From Ruania rhizosphaerae (GTDB taxonomy: Bacteria > Actinomycetota > Actinomycetes > Actinomycetales > Beutenbergiaceae), in the NCBI RefSeq assembly GCF_009805705.1, contig NZ_VSMB01000002.1, positions 1-64,000 on the forward strand: a DNA stretch of 64,000 nt, written 5' to 3'. Of this stretch, positions 43,871-53,245 are shown one piece after another. Made by a program: the position numbers and the translations under genes. The notes under the pieces were generated by a model. It made no database searches. It was given only the letters and a program-made list of their open reading frames with translations, and was not told the DNA's origin. Every line of letters begins with the position of its first letter. Positions within the stretch are counted from its first letter, which is position 1.

Positions 43871-43930
43871 AGCGTTTACCAAGACAGGTTAGGACAACAG
43901 CTTCGGATTCTCAAGGTTTGTTCGAACAAA
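43871..43930 (-). promoter_or_regulatory. Candidate promoter with two operator-like sites before the sugar ABC operon
   Basis: On the minus strand, TTGAGA (43914-43909) and TAACCT (43891-43886) are 17 bases apart, a plausible -35/-10 pair. A perfect 14-base palindrome TTTGTTCGAACAAA (43917-43930) lies just upstream. GGTAAACGCTT, similar to half of a LacI-family/CcpA-like operator, lies near the expected transcription start (43871-43881). The sequence features are real; function is inferred. The regulator is not next to the operon. Confidence 0.5.
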
Positions 43931-43967
43931 GTGGGTTACAAGTCGGACACATGTGACAACCGTCTCA

Positions 43968-44723
43968 TCATGACGCGGTCGCCCGGTTCGCCAGATCGGC
44001 CAGTGCACGAGCCACCGGAGCAGGTTCCTCCACCGCGCTCAGGTGCCCAGCCGCGTGGAGCTCGACCACCGCGGTTCCCAGAGCGCGGGCCATCTGCTCG
44101 TGATCGTCGCCGATGGCGATCCCGTCCTCAGCTCCACGCAGGACCAGAGACGGGACCTCCAGCCCGCCCAGTACGGCGAGCCGGTCCGGACGCTCCGCCA
44201 TCGCCCGTTGCGCCCAGGCGATCCCCGACGGCGGTGCCTGCGCCAGCCAGTCCTGCACCTGGGCACGGGTCACCTCAGGCGCCCCGGGGGCAAGCAGCAC
44301 GTCGATCATCGGGGCCACCACCGCGGCACCGTCGACGAGGGCAGCATCGGCCATCTCGAGTCGCTTCCGGCGCGCGGGCTCGGGATCGGCCGTGGCCTTG
44401 GTGTCGAGCAGGCCCAGGCCGGCGAGTAGCCGCGGGTGCCGTTCGGCGAGCGCAAGCGCCGTATAGCCGCCCATCGAGAGACCAGCCACCACAGCCCGGT
44501 CGATGCCTTGGTACGCCAACGTCTCGGCAATGGCATCGGCATAGGCATCCAGTCCGCCCTCGACCGGGGCCGATCCGCCGAACCCGGGGGCGTCGACGGT
44601 GAGGACCCCCACCTCGGGCATCGCCTCAAGCATGCCGGCCCACATCGCCGAATCCAGCGGGAAGGCGTGCAGCAGCACCAGCGGAATATCGACCACCGGA
44701 CCATGAGCAGTGACGGAGAGCAT
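43968..44723 (-). CDS. Alpha/beta hydrolase
   Basis: This 251-aa alpha/beta-fold hydrolase has an oxyanion region PLVLLHAFPLDSAMW, the nucleophile elbow GLSMGGYTAL (Ser near 94), an acid residue in RGAEDGIAI and the catalytic His in AAGHLSAVEEP. The substrate is unknown; it is of the esterase/lactonase (3-oxoadipate enol-lactonase-like) type. ATG 44723 follows AAGGAAGGG, a strong ribosome-binding site; the longer upstream frame is rejected. It is divergent from the GCS2-type ligase gene. Confidence 0.9.
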   Translation of the reverse strand: MLSVTAHGPVVDIPLVLLHAFPLDSAMWAGMLEAMPEVGVLTVDAPGFGGSAPVEGGLDAYADAIAETLAYQGIDRAVVAGLSMGGYTALALAERHPRLLAGLGLLDTKATADPEPARRKRLEMADAALVDGAAVVAPMIDVLLAPGAPEVTRAQVQDWLAQAPPSGIAWAQRAMAERPDRLAVLGGLEVPSLVLRGAEDGIAIGDDHEQMARALGTAVVELHAAGHLSAVEEPAPVARALADLANRATAS

Positions 44724-44805
44724 GACGATCCCTTCCTTCGGCGTCATCGGAGCTTCGACCGTAGCCAGTGCCGCGACCGCAGCGACACCCACGCAGCGGA
44801 TCAGC

Positions 44806-44817
44806 GCACCATGGTGC
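44806..44817. promoter_or_regulatory. 12-bp perfect palindrome between divergent genes
   Basis: GCACCATGGTGC lies in the 210-base gap between the alpha/beta hydrolase and GCS2-type genes, where an operator could control both. It is short and could arise by chance. Confidence 0.25.
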
Positions 44818-44933
44818 ACAGCTCGACGTATTCGTGTCGATCCCGTCAGGCGAGCACGGCGAACCGGTAGCGGCGCGGCTCCGGCAATGATGTGATGTGG
44901 GGATTCGCGCTCGCCGACCTTGAGGAGCTCGTG

Positions 44934-46412
44934 ATGGGCGAGGACATCACCACACCGTCGTTCTCACGGGAGCACCGCCAGCGCTACCGGGAGAAGGTGC
45001 GCCGGTGCCTGGACGTGTTCGAGGAGATGCTCAGCACGCATCACTTCGAACATGCCCCGTCCCGCACCGGGCTGGAGATCGAGCTCAACCTGGTCGACTC
45101 CGACCACCAGCCGACGATGAAGAACGCCGAGGTGCTCACCGAGATCGCCGACCCCGCGTTCCAGACCGAGCTCGGCCGTTACAACATCGAGTTGAACGTC
45201 CCACCCGCCGAGCTGCCCGGCTATGCCGTGCTCGAGCTGGAGGAGAAGTTGCGCCAGGACCTCAACCATGCCGAGGAGCGCGCGAGCAGGCACGGCGCGG
45301 CGATCGCGATGATCGGGATCTTGCCCACCCTGCGGCCCGAGCACCTCACGGGCGACTGGATGAGTCCCAACCCCCGGTACCAGGCACTCGAGGACGCCGT
45401 CTTCGCGGCGCGCCGGGAGGATCTCGATCTCGACATCACCGGCGCCGAACCCCTGCGCATGACCACCGGAACGATCGCGCCGGAATCGGCGTGCACCTCG
45501 GTCCAGCTGCACCTGCAGGTCTCCCCCACCGACTTCGCCGCGCACTGGAACGCTGCCCAGCTGCTTGCCGGTCCGCAACTGGCCCTGGGGGCGAACTCGC
45601 CGTATCTCTTCGGTCACCAGCTGTGGGCCGAAACCCGGACCGAGCTGTTCCTGCAGGCCACCGACACCCGTTCTCCGGAGCTGCGCAACCAGGGAGTGCG
45701 CCCGCCGGTGTACTTCGGCGACGGCTGGATCACCTCGATCTTCGACCTGTTCGAGGAGAACGTGCAGTACTTCCCGGCACTGCTTCCCGAGTGCACCGAC
45801 GAGGATCCCGAGGCCGAGCTCGCCGCCGGTCGCACTCCGCAGCTGGGCGAACTGCGGCTGCACAACGGCACCGTGTACCGCTGGAACCGCCCGATCTACG
45901 ACGTCGTGGACGGCGAACCACACCTGCGCGTGGAGAACCGGGTACTCCCGGCCGGGCCGACCGTGGTGGACACACTCGCCAACGCGGCCTTCTACTACGG
46001 GGCATTGGAGATGCTCGCGCAGGACGAACGCCCGGCTTGGACCCGGATCTCCTTCGCCGCGGCGCACAGCAACTTCACTGCCGGCGCACGTGAGGGCGTC
46101 GAGGCGAAGTTCTACTGGCCCGGCTACGGCGACGTCCCCTGGGACGAGCTGGTGCTGCGCCATCTGCTGCCACTGGCGGCCGAGGGCCTGGCGCGACGGG
46201 GGGTCGCTGCGGCCGTGGTGGACCGCTACCTGCCGATCATCGAGGCGCGCTGCAAGTGGCGCCGCAACGGCGCCTGGTGGCAGACCGAGACGGTGAAGGC
46301 CCTGGAACGCAGCGGCCTGGACCGCCCGGCCGCGCTCGCGGAGATGCTCCGGTTGTACCTGACCGGTATGCATGCGAACGAACCGGTGCATACCTGGCAG
46401 ATCCCCGCCTGA
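44934..46412 (+). CDS. Glutamate-cysteine ligase family (GCS2-type) carboxylate-amine ligase
   Basis: This 492-aa ATP-grasp-like ligase of the GCS2/YbdK group has RTGLEIELNLVDSDHQPTM, the Glu-rich metal site (GLEIELN), YNIELNVPPAEL, MTTGTIAPESACTSVQLHLQVSP, LALGANSPYLFG and NRVLPAGPTVVDTLAN. The family joins a carboxylate to an amine, classically glutamate to cysteine. Actinobacteria of this kind usually make mycothiol rather than glutathione, so ergothioneine-related gamma-glutamylcysteine or another gamma-glutamyl product is possible. ATG 44934 follows GAGGAG six bases upstream and is preferred over an ATG 14 codons earlier. Confidence 0.88.
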   Translation: MGEDITTPSFSREHRQRYREKVRRCLDVFEEMLSTHHFEHAPSRTGLEIELNLVDSDHQPTMKNAEVLTEIADPAFQTELGRYNIELNVPPAELPGYAVLELEEKLRQDLNHAEERASRHGAAIAMIGILPTLRPEHLTGDWMSPNPRYQALEDAVFAARREDLDLDITGAEPLRMTTGTIAPESACTSVQLHLQVSPTDFAAHWNAAQLLAGPQLALGANSPYLFGHQLWAETRTELFLQATDTRSPELRNQGVRPPVYFGDGWITSIFDLFEENVQYFPALLPECTDEDPEAELAAGRTPQLGELRLHNGTVYRWNRPIYDVVDGEPHLRVENRVLPAGPTVVDTLANAAFYYGALEMLAQDERPAWTRISFAAAHSNFTAGAREGVEAKFYWPGYGDVPWDELVLRHLLPLAAEGLARRGVAAAVVDRYLPIIEARCKWRRNGAWWQTETVKALERSGLDRPAALAEMLRLYLTGMHANEPVHTWQIPA

Positions 46413-46428
46413 GGGATCACCTCACCCG

Positions 46429-46734
46429 TCAACGAGGACCGCGGCGCCCACGCGCCTGCCAGCACCCGCGGTGCCAGTGACGGCGCTCGGCCAGTGCGGC
46501 CTCGGCACCGAACAGATGATCCTCACCCCAGGCGACCACGTGCGCGGTACCGGGAGCGATCTCCTGCAGACACCCCGGGCACCGGTAGATCTTCTCCGAT
46601 CCCGCCACGTTGCGGACGTTCCAGCGCCGTCCATCGCTGCTGGACTCCACCCGGGGCCGGCCGCGCAGCACGGCGTCGACGTCGAGCTCAGGGTGTGGCT
46701 CGGCGTAGCGACGCTTGCGGGACCGGCGGGCCAT
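46429..46734 (-). CDS. Small zinc-binding conserved actinobacterial protein
   Basis: This 101-aa basic protein is of a type common in actinobacterial genomes, often labelled only 'ATP/GTP-binding protein' without evidence. It has an Arg/Lys-rich start (ARRSRKRRY), RWNVRNVAGSEKIYRCPGCLQEI with Cys-x-x-Cys, AHVVAWGED, and RRHWHRGCWQAR with His and Cys ligands. I infer a single structural zinc site; the function is unknown. It starts seven bases after the GH1 gene ends and may be carried on that transcript. Confidence 0.85.
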   Translation of the reverse strand: MARRSRKRRYAEPHPELDVDAVLRGRPRVESSSDGRRWNVRNVAGSEKIYRCPGCLQEIAPGTAHVVAWGEDHLFGAEAALAERRHWHRGCWQARGRRGPR

Positions 46735-46741
46735 CGCTCCA

Positions 46742-48169
46742 TCACATCACAGGAGCCGGGGCCTCGGCAGCGGGCAGCACCCCCGTGCGCACGAGCTCGG
46801 CGTACCAGCGAGCCGAGTCCTTCGGGGTGCGCTTCTGAGTGTCGTAGTCCACCCGGACGATCCCGAACCGGCGCTCGTAGCCGTAGGCCCACTCGAAGTT
46901 GTCGAACAGCGACCACACGAAGTACCCGCGCACGTCCGCACCGGCCTCCCGTGCCCGCCGGACGGCGTCGATGTGACCGTACAGGTAGCCGATGCGGTCG
47001 GTGTCGTGCACGATCCCGTCGGCGCCCGCCTGATCATCGAAGGCGGCGCCGTTCTCGGTGACCATCAGCGGCACCCCGTACTCACGGTCCAACCGCAGCA
47101 GCAGCTCCACCAGCCCATCCGGGTCGATGTTCCAGCCCATCGCGGTGTGCGGCCCGGGCACCGGTGGCAGCTCCACATCGTCAGCGCCGACCCACGGGCT
47201 GTGCGCGGAGTCGCCGTGCGTCGTGGAGGTCTCCCGATCGCCGCCCGAGTCGGCAGCGTATGCCCGGGCGATACCCGTGCAGTAGTAGTTCACCCCGAGC
47301 ACGTCGACCGGCTGATGGATGAGGGCTGTGTCGCCCTCACGCACGAAGGAGAAATCGGTGAGGTGGGCGACGTCCTCGATCAGGTCCTGCGGGTACTTTC
47401 CTCGCAGCATCGGGTCGAGGAAGATCCGATTCCCGACGGCGTCCACTCGCCTCACGGCGTCCACGTCACCCGGGTCGTCGGGGTCCGCCGGGCGGTTGAC
47501 GTGGGTGTTGAGGGTGACTGCGACCTTCGCATCCGGACCCAGTTCACCGCGGATGGCGCTGGTCGCCAGTCCGTGCGCCAGGTTCAGGTGGTGAGCGGCC
47601 TGCAGGGCAGCGACCGGGTCGGTGATCCCCGGGGCGTGCACCCCCGAGGCGTAGCCGAGGAAGGCGGTGCACCAGGGTTCGTTCAGCGTGGTCCACAGAT
47701 CCACCCGGTCGCCGAGCTCACGGGCCATGAGGCGGGCGTACTCGGCGAAGGCATAGGCGGTCTCGCGGTCGGTCCAGCCGCCGGTCTCCTGCAGTTCGGC
47801 CGGCAGGTCCCAGTGGTAGAGCGTGACGACCGGCGTGATTGCGTACCGGCGGAGCGTGTCCACGAGATCGGAGTAGAAGGCGACGCCGGCGGCGTTGAGG
47901 GGTCCGCGGCCGCCGGGCTGGACCCGGGGCCAGGAGATCGAGAAGCGGTAGGCGCCCAGGCCGAGTTCGGCCATCAGGGCGACGTCCTCACGCATCCGGT
48001 GGTAGTGGTCGATCGCCACGTCACCGGTGTCGCCGTTGAGCGTCTTCCCCGGGGTGTGGGAGAAGACGTCCCAGATCGAGGGGCCGCGGCCACCCTCGGA
48101 GGCGGCGCCTTCCACCTGGTAGGCGGCCGTGGCCGAGCCCCAGACGAAATCGGGTCCGAATGCAGTCAT
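46742..48169 (-). CDS. GH1 beta-glucosidase
   Basis: This 475-aa family 1 glycosidase hydrolyses beta-linked glucosides, probably in the cytoplasm (no signal peptide). The N-terminus [15 protein letters not shown], acid/base Glu164 in [20 protein letters not shown], nucleophile Glu372 in VTENGAAF and [13 protein letters not shown] are all present. GGAGGAG precedes the ATG. It follows the GH31 gene by 22 bases and should share its LacI-controlled transcript. Confidence 0.95.
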   Translation of the reverse strand: MTAFGPDFVWGSATAAYQVEGAASEGGRGPSIWDVFSHTPGKTLNGDTGDVAIDHYHRMREDVALMAELGLGAYRFSISWPRVQPGGRGPLNAAGVAFYSDLVDTLRRYAITPVVTLYHWDLPAELQETGGWTDRETAYAFAEYARLMARELGDRVDLWTTLNEPWCTAFLGYASGVHAPGITDPVAALQAAHHLNLAHGLATSAIRGELGPDAKVAVTLNTHVNRPADPDDPGDVDAVRRVDAVGNRIFLDPMLRGKYPQDLIEDVAHLTDFSFVREGDTALIHQPVDVLGVNYYCTGIARAYAADSGGDRETSTTHGDSAHSPWVGADDVELPPVPGPHTAMGWNIDPDGLVELLLRLDREYGVPLMVTENGAAFDDQAGADGIVHDTDRIGYLYGHIDAVRRAREAGADVRGYFVWSLFDNFEWAYGYERRFGIVRVDYDTQKRTPKDSARWYAELVRTGVLPAAEAPAPVM

Positions 48170-48191
48170 GGTTGCTCCTCCAACACAGGCA

Positions 48192-50480
48192 TCAGTCGGT
48201 GATCGTGACGGTCACGGTGCTTCCGGAAGGCTCGTACCGCCGTCCTCGATGGACCAGCGCCCAGCCAGGCGCTTGGCCGCGCACCAGCGTGGCCTCCAAC
48301 CGGTCGCCGGACCGGCGAACGGACACCTCCGCAGCGCACGCGACGCCGTCGGGGGTGGGAACCTGCACGGCCACCTCGGCACCGTCGGCCAGCTCGAAGG
48401 CATGCAACTCGACACCCTCAGCGTAGGGGTAGTCCGGGCGATCCGTACGGGAGCCGAAGGCGATCACACTGCCTGGGCGCGCCAGCAGCGGGACCGAGTC
48501 GAAGCCGTGCCGCTCACGCAGCCACCGGCCACCGGCCACGCGCTCTCCGGTCAGCACCTGCGTCCACGTGCCCTCGGGCAGGTAGTACTCCACCTCGCGG
48601 GAGTCGAACACCGGAGCCACGAGAAGATCACCGCCCAGCATGTACTGGGTGTCAGCAGCGGACACGGACCTGTCAGCAGGGAAATCCATCACCATCGGGC
48701 GCATCACCGGCGCACCCTCGGTCGAGGCGATCTGCCCGGCGCGGGCGAGGTAGGGCATCAGCCGGTGTTTGAGGTGGGTGAAGTGACGGGTGACCTCCAC
48801 CGACTCCTCGTCGAACGCCCACGGCACCCGGTAGGAGCTGGAGCCGTGCAGGCGACTGTGCGAGGAGAGCAGGCCGAAGGCAACCCAGCGCTTGAAGACC
48901 GCCGGATCGGGGGTGCCCTCGAAGCCACCGATGTCATGGCTCCAGAAGCCGAATCCGGAGGCCGCCAGGGAGAGCCCGCCACGCAGCGATTCGGCCATCG
49001 CGGGAAAAGTGGACTCGCAGTCGCCACCCCAGTGCACCGGGAACTGCTGGCCACCGGCGGTGGCGGAGCGAGCGAACAGCACTGCCTCGCCCCGACCCCG
49101 CTCGGCCTCCAGCACCTCGAAGACGCACTGGTTGTACAGCTGGGCGTAGTAGTTGTGCATCCGCTGCGGATCCGACCCGTCATGCCAGCGGACGTCGGTG
49201 GGGATGCGCTCGCCGAAGTCGGTCTTGAACGCGTCGACCCCTTGGCGCAGCAGTGTGCGCAGATGCTCCTGGTACCAGGCCCAGGCGTCGGGGTTGGTGA
49301 AGTCCACCAGCGCCATCCCGGCCTGCCACATGTCCCACTGCCAGAGGTCCCCCTCGGCGGTGGTCACCAGGTAGCCCTTCTCGGCTCCCTCGGCGAACAG
49401 GCGCGAGCGCTGAGCGATATAGGGGTTGATCCACACGCACACCTTCAGGCCGCGCTCGTGCAGCCGGCGCAGCATCCCGTCGGGGTCGGCGAAGGTGGCC
49501 GGATCCCACACGAAGTCGGTCCAGTGGAACTGCCGCATCCAGAAGCAGTCGAAGTGGAAGACCGACAGCGGCAGGTCACGCTCGGCCATCCCGTCGATGA
49601 AGGAGGTGACGGTGGCTTCGTCGTAGTCGGTGGTGAAGGAGGTGGACAGCCACAGTCCGTAGGACCACGTCGGCACCTGCGCCGGGCGGCCCGTCAGGGC
49701 GGTGTAGCGGCGCAGTACCTCCTTCGGATCCGGTCCGTCGATCACGTAGTACTGCAGGTACTGGCCGGCGACCGAGAACTGGGTGCGCGAGGCCACCTCG
49801 GAGGCGATCTCGTAGGAGACCCGCTCAGGGTGGTCGACGAAGACGCCGTACCCGCGATCGGAGAGGTGAAAGGGCACGTTCTTGTACGCCTGCTCCGAGG
49901 AGGTGCCGCCATCGGCGTTCCAGACGTCGATGCTCTGGCCGTTCTTGACCAGGGGCCCGAAGCGCTCTCCGAGCCCGTACAGGTGCTCGCCGATCGCCAG
50001 GTCGTGCTGCTCACGCACGTAGGGCCCGTCCGGGGCTTCGATGATCGCCGTTCCCCCGGCACTCGCTGTGGTCAGAATCGATCCGTCGCCGCGGACCAGC
50101 TCCAGCCACCAGGGGCCCGCGGTCGCCACCCGGGCCGTGAGACCGCCCGTGGTCAACGTGGCCGAGCCCGTCGAGCCCGTCGAGCCGTCCGTGGGGACAT
50201 CGGTATGCACCGGAACCCTCTCGGTGGCCAGGGCGAACCGGGGGGTGCGTGGGCGACGGCCCGCGAAGTGCTCGATCCGCACTCCGACCACGCCCTCGGC
50301 CGGAGAGTCGATCCGGATGGTGATCATCGGGCGGTTCAGTGTGTCTCCGCGATGCCGCAACGGCGCCGTGGCCGCGTGCACGAGGAGGTGGTCGCCGCCG
50401 TCCTCGACGCTCTCGACCTCCCGGGGGCGCAGGATCTGCACTCCCTCGCGTGCCAGCCAGTAGCCGTCGGTGAACTTCAT
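48192..50480 (-). CDS. yicI: GH31 alpha-xylosidase (YicI type)
   Basis: This 762-aa GH31 enzyme removes alpha-1,6-linked xylose from oligosaccharides such as isoprimeverose. The N-terminus [15 protein letters not shown] and [12 protein letters not shown] are typical of YicI. The nucleophile Asp421 lies in [12 protein letters not shown], the subgroup signature that separates alpha-xylosidases from alpha-glucosidases, and the acid/base Asp487 in [19 protein letters not shown] is also present. ATG 50480 has AGGAG six bases upstream; a longer frame upstream crosses the operator and is rejected. A TGSTGS stretch near residue 100 comes from a short tandem repeat. It is divergent from the LacI gene. 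Confidence 0.92.
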   Translation of the reverse strand: MKFTDGYWLAREGVQILRPREVESVEDGGDHLLVHAATAPLRHRGDTLNRPMITIRIDSPAEGVVGVRIEHFAGRRPRTPRFALATERVPVHTDVPTDGSTGSTGSATLTTGGLTARVATAGPWWLELVRGDGSILTTASAGGTAIIEAPDGPYVREQHDLAIGEHLYGLGERFGPLVKNGQSIDVWNADGGTSSEQAYKNVPFHLSDRGYGVFVDHPERVSYEIASEVASRTQFSVAGQYLQYYVIDGPDPKEVLRRYTALTGRPAQVPTWSYGLWLSTSFTTDYDEATVTSFIDGMAERDLPLSVFHFDCFWMRQFHWTDFVWDPATFADPDGMLRRLHERGLKVCVWINPYIAQRSRLFAEGAEKGYLVTTAEGDLWQWDMWQAGMALVDFTNPDAWAWYQEHLRTLLRQGVDAFKTDFGERIPTDVRWHDGSDPQRMHNYYAQLYNQCVFEVLEAERGRGEAVLFARSATAGGQQFPVHWGGDCESTFPAMAESLRGGLSLAASGFGFWSHDIGGFEGTPDPAVFKRWVAFGLLSSHSRLHGSSSYRVPWAFDEESVEVTRHFTHLKHRLMPYLARAGQIASTEGAPVMRPMVMDFPADRSVSAADTQYMLGGDLLVAPVFDSREVEYYLPEGTWTQVLTGERVAGGRWLRERHGFDSVPLLARPGSVIAFGSRTDRPDYPYAEGVELHAFELADGAEVAVQVPTPDGVACAAEVSVRRSGDRLEATLVRGQAPGWALVHRGRRYEPSGSTVTVTITD

Positions 50481-50575
50481 GCTCGTCTCCTCGCGGGCGA
50501 TGCCCCGGACATGCTGCTCGGCATGCGAGCAGCCAGGCTTCGGTGAAGCGGTGTCGACCCACGGCGTCATCGATT

Positions 50576-50593
50576 TGTCGAAGCGCTTCAACA
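50576..50593. promoter_or_regulatory. LacI-type operator A
   Basis: TGTCGAAGCGCTTCAACA is an 18-base palindrome (one mismatch between half-sites) centred on CG, as LacI-family operators are. It lies between the GH31 gene and the LacI gene and could control both. It matches operator C at 17 of 18 bases. Confidence 0.75.
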
Positions 50594-50656
50594 CGGTACC
50601 GTCGGCACTGTACGGGGCATCCGGGTCCCGGTGCAACGTGACGGAAGGATCTCCCC

Positions 50657-51688
50657 GTGGCCACGATCGACGATGTCGCCCGCCGCGCCGGCGTCGCGGC
50701 GTCGACCGTCTCCTACGTCCTCTCGGGGAAGCGATCCATCTCCCCCACCACCCGCAGCCGGGTGGAAGCGGCGATCGCCGAGCTCGGCTACCACCCGCAC
50801 GCCGGGGCGCGGGCGCTGGCCTCTGCCCGGACGAACGTTCTCGCTCTGATGGTGCCGCTCCCGATGGCCCCGGGCACCTCCACCCTGCGTCCGGACGTCG
50901 ACGTCAATGTGCTGATGCAGTTCGTGGCCGGCATCGCGCCGCGCGCCCGCTCCCAGGGGTATGACGTGCTGCTGGTGACCGATGACGATCCCAGCGCCGC
51001 GGAACGGGTGTGGGCGGGCTCGACTGCCGACGCCATCATCGCCATGAGCGTCCAGGCCGACGACCCCCGCACCGAGGCGCTCGCCCGCGCGAAGATGCCG
51101 GCGATCCTCATCGGGCTGCCGGAGGACCCGCACGGCCTGAGCTGCGTCGACTTCGACTTCGAGAACGCCGGCCGCCTCGCAGTGCGGCACCTGGCAGGTC
51201 AGGGTCACCGGCACATCGTCATGGTCGGGCCGCCGGCCACCACCTTCGAACGCCGAATGTCCTTCGCCGAGCGCATCGTGCGCGGGATGAGCGAGACGTC
51301 CGCGTCGGCCGGAGTCGAGTTCAGCGTGGTGCCCACCGCTGCCCGGCGCGATGCTGTCGCCGAGTCGCTCGCCCCGGTGCTCGACCGCGAGGACCGTCCG
51401 ACGGCGCTTGTCGTCCACCACGAGGCAGCACTGCCAAGCGTGCTCGATGTACTACGCGACCGCGACTGGCGCATCCCCGGCGACATCTCGGTCGTGGCAG
51501 TCGCCCCGCCGAGCATCGCAGAACAGCAGGCGGCCCCACTGAGCTCGATCGAGGTCCCGGCCCAGGCCATCGGCGCCACGGCCGTCGACATGGCTATGGC
51601 GGCGATGCGCGGCGAGGGGACGTCGGAGACGCGGCTGGTGCGGGCGAGCCTGACCAATCGCGGGAGCACCGCCTCACCATCCTCCTGA
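50657..51688 (+). CDS. LacI family transcriptional regulator
   Basis: This is a 343-aa repressor. The helix-turn-helix and hinge (ATIDDVARRAGVAASTVSYVLSGKRSISPTTRSRVEAAIAELGYHPH, seen here as VARRAGVAASTVSYVL and AELGYHPHAGARAL) lead into a periplasmic-binding-like effector domain (DVLLVTDDDPSAAERV, FDFENAGRLAVRHLAGQGH, LSSIEVPAQAIG). GTG 50657 follows GGAAGG. It sits between the two arms of the glycan locus, and three operator-like sites flank it; autoregulation through operator A is likely. The inducer is presumably an oligosaccharide released from the locus substrate. Confidence 0.95.
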   Translation: MATIDDVARRAGVAASTVSYVLSGKRSISPTTRSRVEAAIAELGYHPHAGARALASARTNVLALMVPLPMAPGTSTLRPDVDVNVLMQFVAGIAPRARSQGYDVLLVTDDDPSAAERVWAGSTADAIIAMSVQADDPRTEALARAKMPAILIGLPEDPHGLSCVDFDFENAGRLAVRHLAGQGHRHIVMVGPPATTFERRMSFAERIVRGMSETSASAGVEFSVVPTAARRDAVAESLAPVLDREDRPTALVVHHEAALPSVLDVLRDRDWRIPGDISVVAVAPPSIAEQQAAPLSSIEVPAQAIGATAVDMAMAAMRGEGTSETRLVRASLTNRGSTASPSS

Positions 51689-51709
51689 GCCGCTGGTCAC
51701 CGGTTGGCG

Positions 51710-51727
51710 TCAACAAGCGCTTCGACG
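51710..51727. promoter_or_regulatory. Weak LacI-type operator B
   Basis: The core AAGCGCTT followed by CGACG matches the right half-site of operators A and C; the left half is poor. It is just downstream of the LacI stop and about 136 bases from operator C, so it may be an auxiliary site for looping. Confidence 0.4.
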
Positions 51728-51806
51728 ACGTCGAGTGTGGTCGACGCCGGATGGTTCATCGCCTCCTGGTGTGAGGCCGTCGCGAATCACCGATGATCAC
51801 TACCCT

Positions 51807-51863
51807 TTGACAGACTCGCGAGGACGGGTCATCATCGAGACATTGTGTCGAAGCGCTTCAACT
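51807..51863 (+). promoter_or_regulatory. Promoter and LacI-type operator C for the sugar ABC/GH42 operon
   Basis: TTGACA (51807-51812, perfect -35) and CATCAT (51830-51835, 4 of 6 for -10) are spaced by 17 bases. The operator TGTCGAAGCGCTTCAACT (51846-51863) starts a few bases after the expected transcription start, a standard repressor position. The operator is nearly identical to operator A. Confidence 0.75.
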
Positions 51864-51912
51864 GGTGATGACGAGATCGCCCGCTTCGTTGACGTCGAAG
51901 GAGATGCGACAG

Positions 51913-53223
51913 ATGCGTAGAAGAATCCTGGCCGTGGCCGCCCTTTCGGTGGCCGGACTCACCCTGGCCGCCTGCTCGTCGGATGGAGCCGAGGGCGCCG
52001 AAGAGGACCAGAGCACACCGGACGGACCGATCACGCTCGACTACTGGGCGTGGGGTACGGCTCAGCAGCCGATGGTCGAGGCGTGGAACGAGGCCCACCC
52101 GGACGTCCAGGTGGTGCACACCGACGCCGGCGGCGGAGGCGACTCCTCCGCCAAGCTGGTGACGGCGACCCGGGCTGAGAACGCTCCGGACGTGGCGATC
52201 GTGGAGTACAACACCCTCCCCGCGATGATCGTGGCCGGTGTGGCTGCCGACATCAGCGAGTACACCGGCGACCTGGAGAACGAGTACGCACCGGGAGTGT
52301 GGAGTCAGGCCACCTTCGATGGCGCCAGCTACGGAGTGCCGCAGGATGCCGGGCCGATGGCCCTGACCTACAACCAGGCGCGGTTCGACGAGCTCGGCGT
52401 CGAGGTACCCACGACGTGGGCAGAGTTCGCCGAGGCAGCCGAGGCCGTCCGCGAGGCCGACCCGGACACCTACATCACCACCTTCGCCCCCGCCGAGTTC
52501 GGAGGATTCGCCGGCCTCGCCCAGCAGGCGGGCGCCGAGTGGTGGACCGTCGAGGGTGACACCTGGACCGTCGGCATCGACAGCGACGCCTCGCTCGAGG
52601 TCGCCGACTACTGGCAGGACCTCATCGACCGCGACCTCGTCCTCGCCGAGCCGCTGCTGACCCCGGAATGGAACGCCGCCCTCAACGCCGGTGAGATCCT
52701 CTCCTGGCCCGCAGGCCTGTGGGCAGCCGGTGTGCTGAACGGTATCGCCGAGCCGATGGCCGGAGACTGGGCGATGGCCCCGTTGCCCCAGTGGGAGGAG
52801 GGCAACCCCTCCGTCGCCTTCCAAGGAGGCTCCGCCGTCGTGGTGACCACCTCGGCCGAGTATCCCGAGATCGCAGCCGAGTTCGCCGCCTGGATGGGCG
52901 CCTCCGACGAGGCCGCAGCCATCCAGATCGAACAGGGCCAGTACCCGGCTTCGCTGGCCGGCCAGGAGCTGACGCTGGAGTCCGATCCGCCGTTGCTGAT
53001 GCCGCAGCAGGAGGACTACTGGGCCGTCGCCGCCGAGATCGCGGCCAACACGGTGCCCGAGATCAGCTGGGGACCGAATGTGAACGTCGCCTCCAGCGCC
53101 TTCCAGGACGCCATGTCGGCCGCTGTCCAGAACGGCACCCCGCTGCGGGAAGCCCTGGCCACGACCCACGAGGCCGTGGTGGAGGACATGGAAACGGCCG
53201 GATTCACGGTCGCGACGGACTGA
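51913..53223 (+). CDS. Sugar ABC transporter substrate-binding lipoprotein
   Basis: This is a CUT1 family solute-binding protein (436 aa) with a lipoprotein signal (MRRRILAVAALSV..., lipobox LAAC, Cys21). Mature motifs are ITLDYWAWGTAQQPMVEAWNEAHPDVQV, NAPDVAIVEYNTLPAM, GVPQDAGPMALTYNQARFDELGVEVPTTWAEF and FQGGSAVVVTTSAEYPE. ATG 51913 fits AAGGAG nine bases upstream and a normal signal peptide; an ATG three codons earlier is too close to that site. It is the first gene of the LacI-controlled rightward operon. Confidence 0.94.
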   Translation: MRRRILAVAALSVAGLTLAACSSDGAEGAEEDQSTPDGPITLDYWAWGTAQQPMVEAWNEAHPDVQVVHTDAGGGGDSSAKLVTATRAENAPDVAIVEYNTLPAMIVAGVAADISEYTGDLENEYAPGVWSQATFDGASYGVPQDAGPMALTYNQARFDELGVEVPTTWAEFAEAAEAVREADPDTYITTFAPAEFGGFAGLAQQAGAEWWTVEGDTWTVGIDSDASLEVADYWQDLIDRDLVLAEPLLTPEWNAALNAGEILSWPAGLWAAGVLNGIAEPMAGDWAMAPLPQWEEGNPSVAFQGGSAVVVTTSAEYPEIAAEFAAWMGASDEAAAIQIEQGQYPASLAGQELTLESDPPLLMPQQEDYWAVAAEIAANTVPEISWGPNVNVASSAFQDAMSAAVQNGTPLREALATTHEAVVEDMETAGFTVATD

Positions 53224-53245
53224 GCCGGCGGCCACGAGAGGGCAG

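Noticed and set aside
48129-50546. An 805-codon open frame antisense to the GH31 gene
   Set aside because: It mirrors the GH31 codons; long antisense frames arise from the strong third-position G/C bias. It has no recognisable motif and the GH31 protein is beyond doubt.
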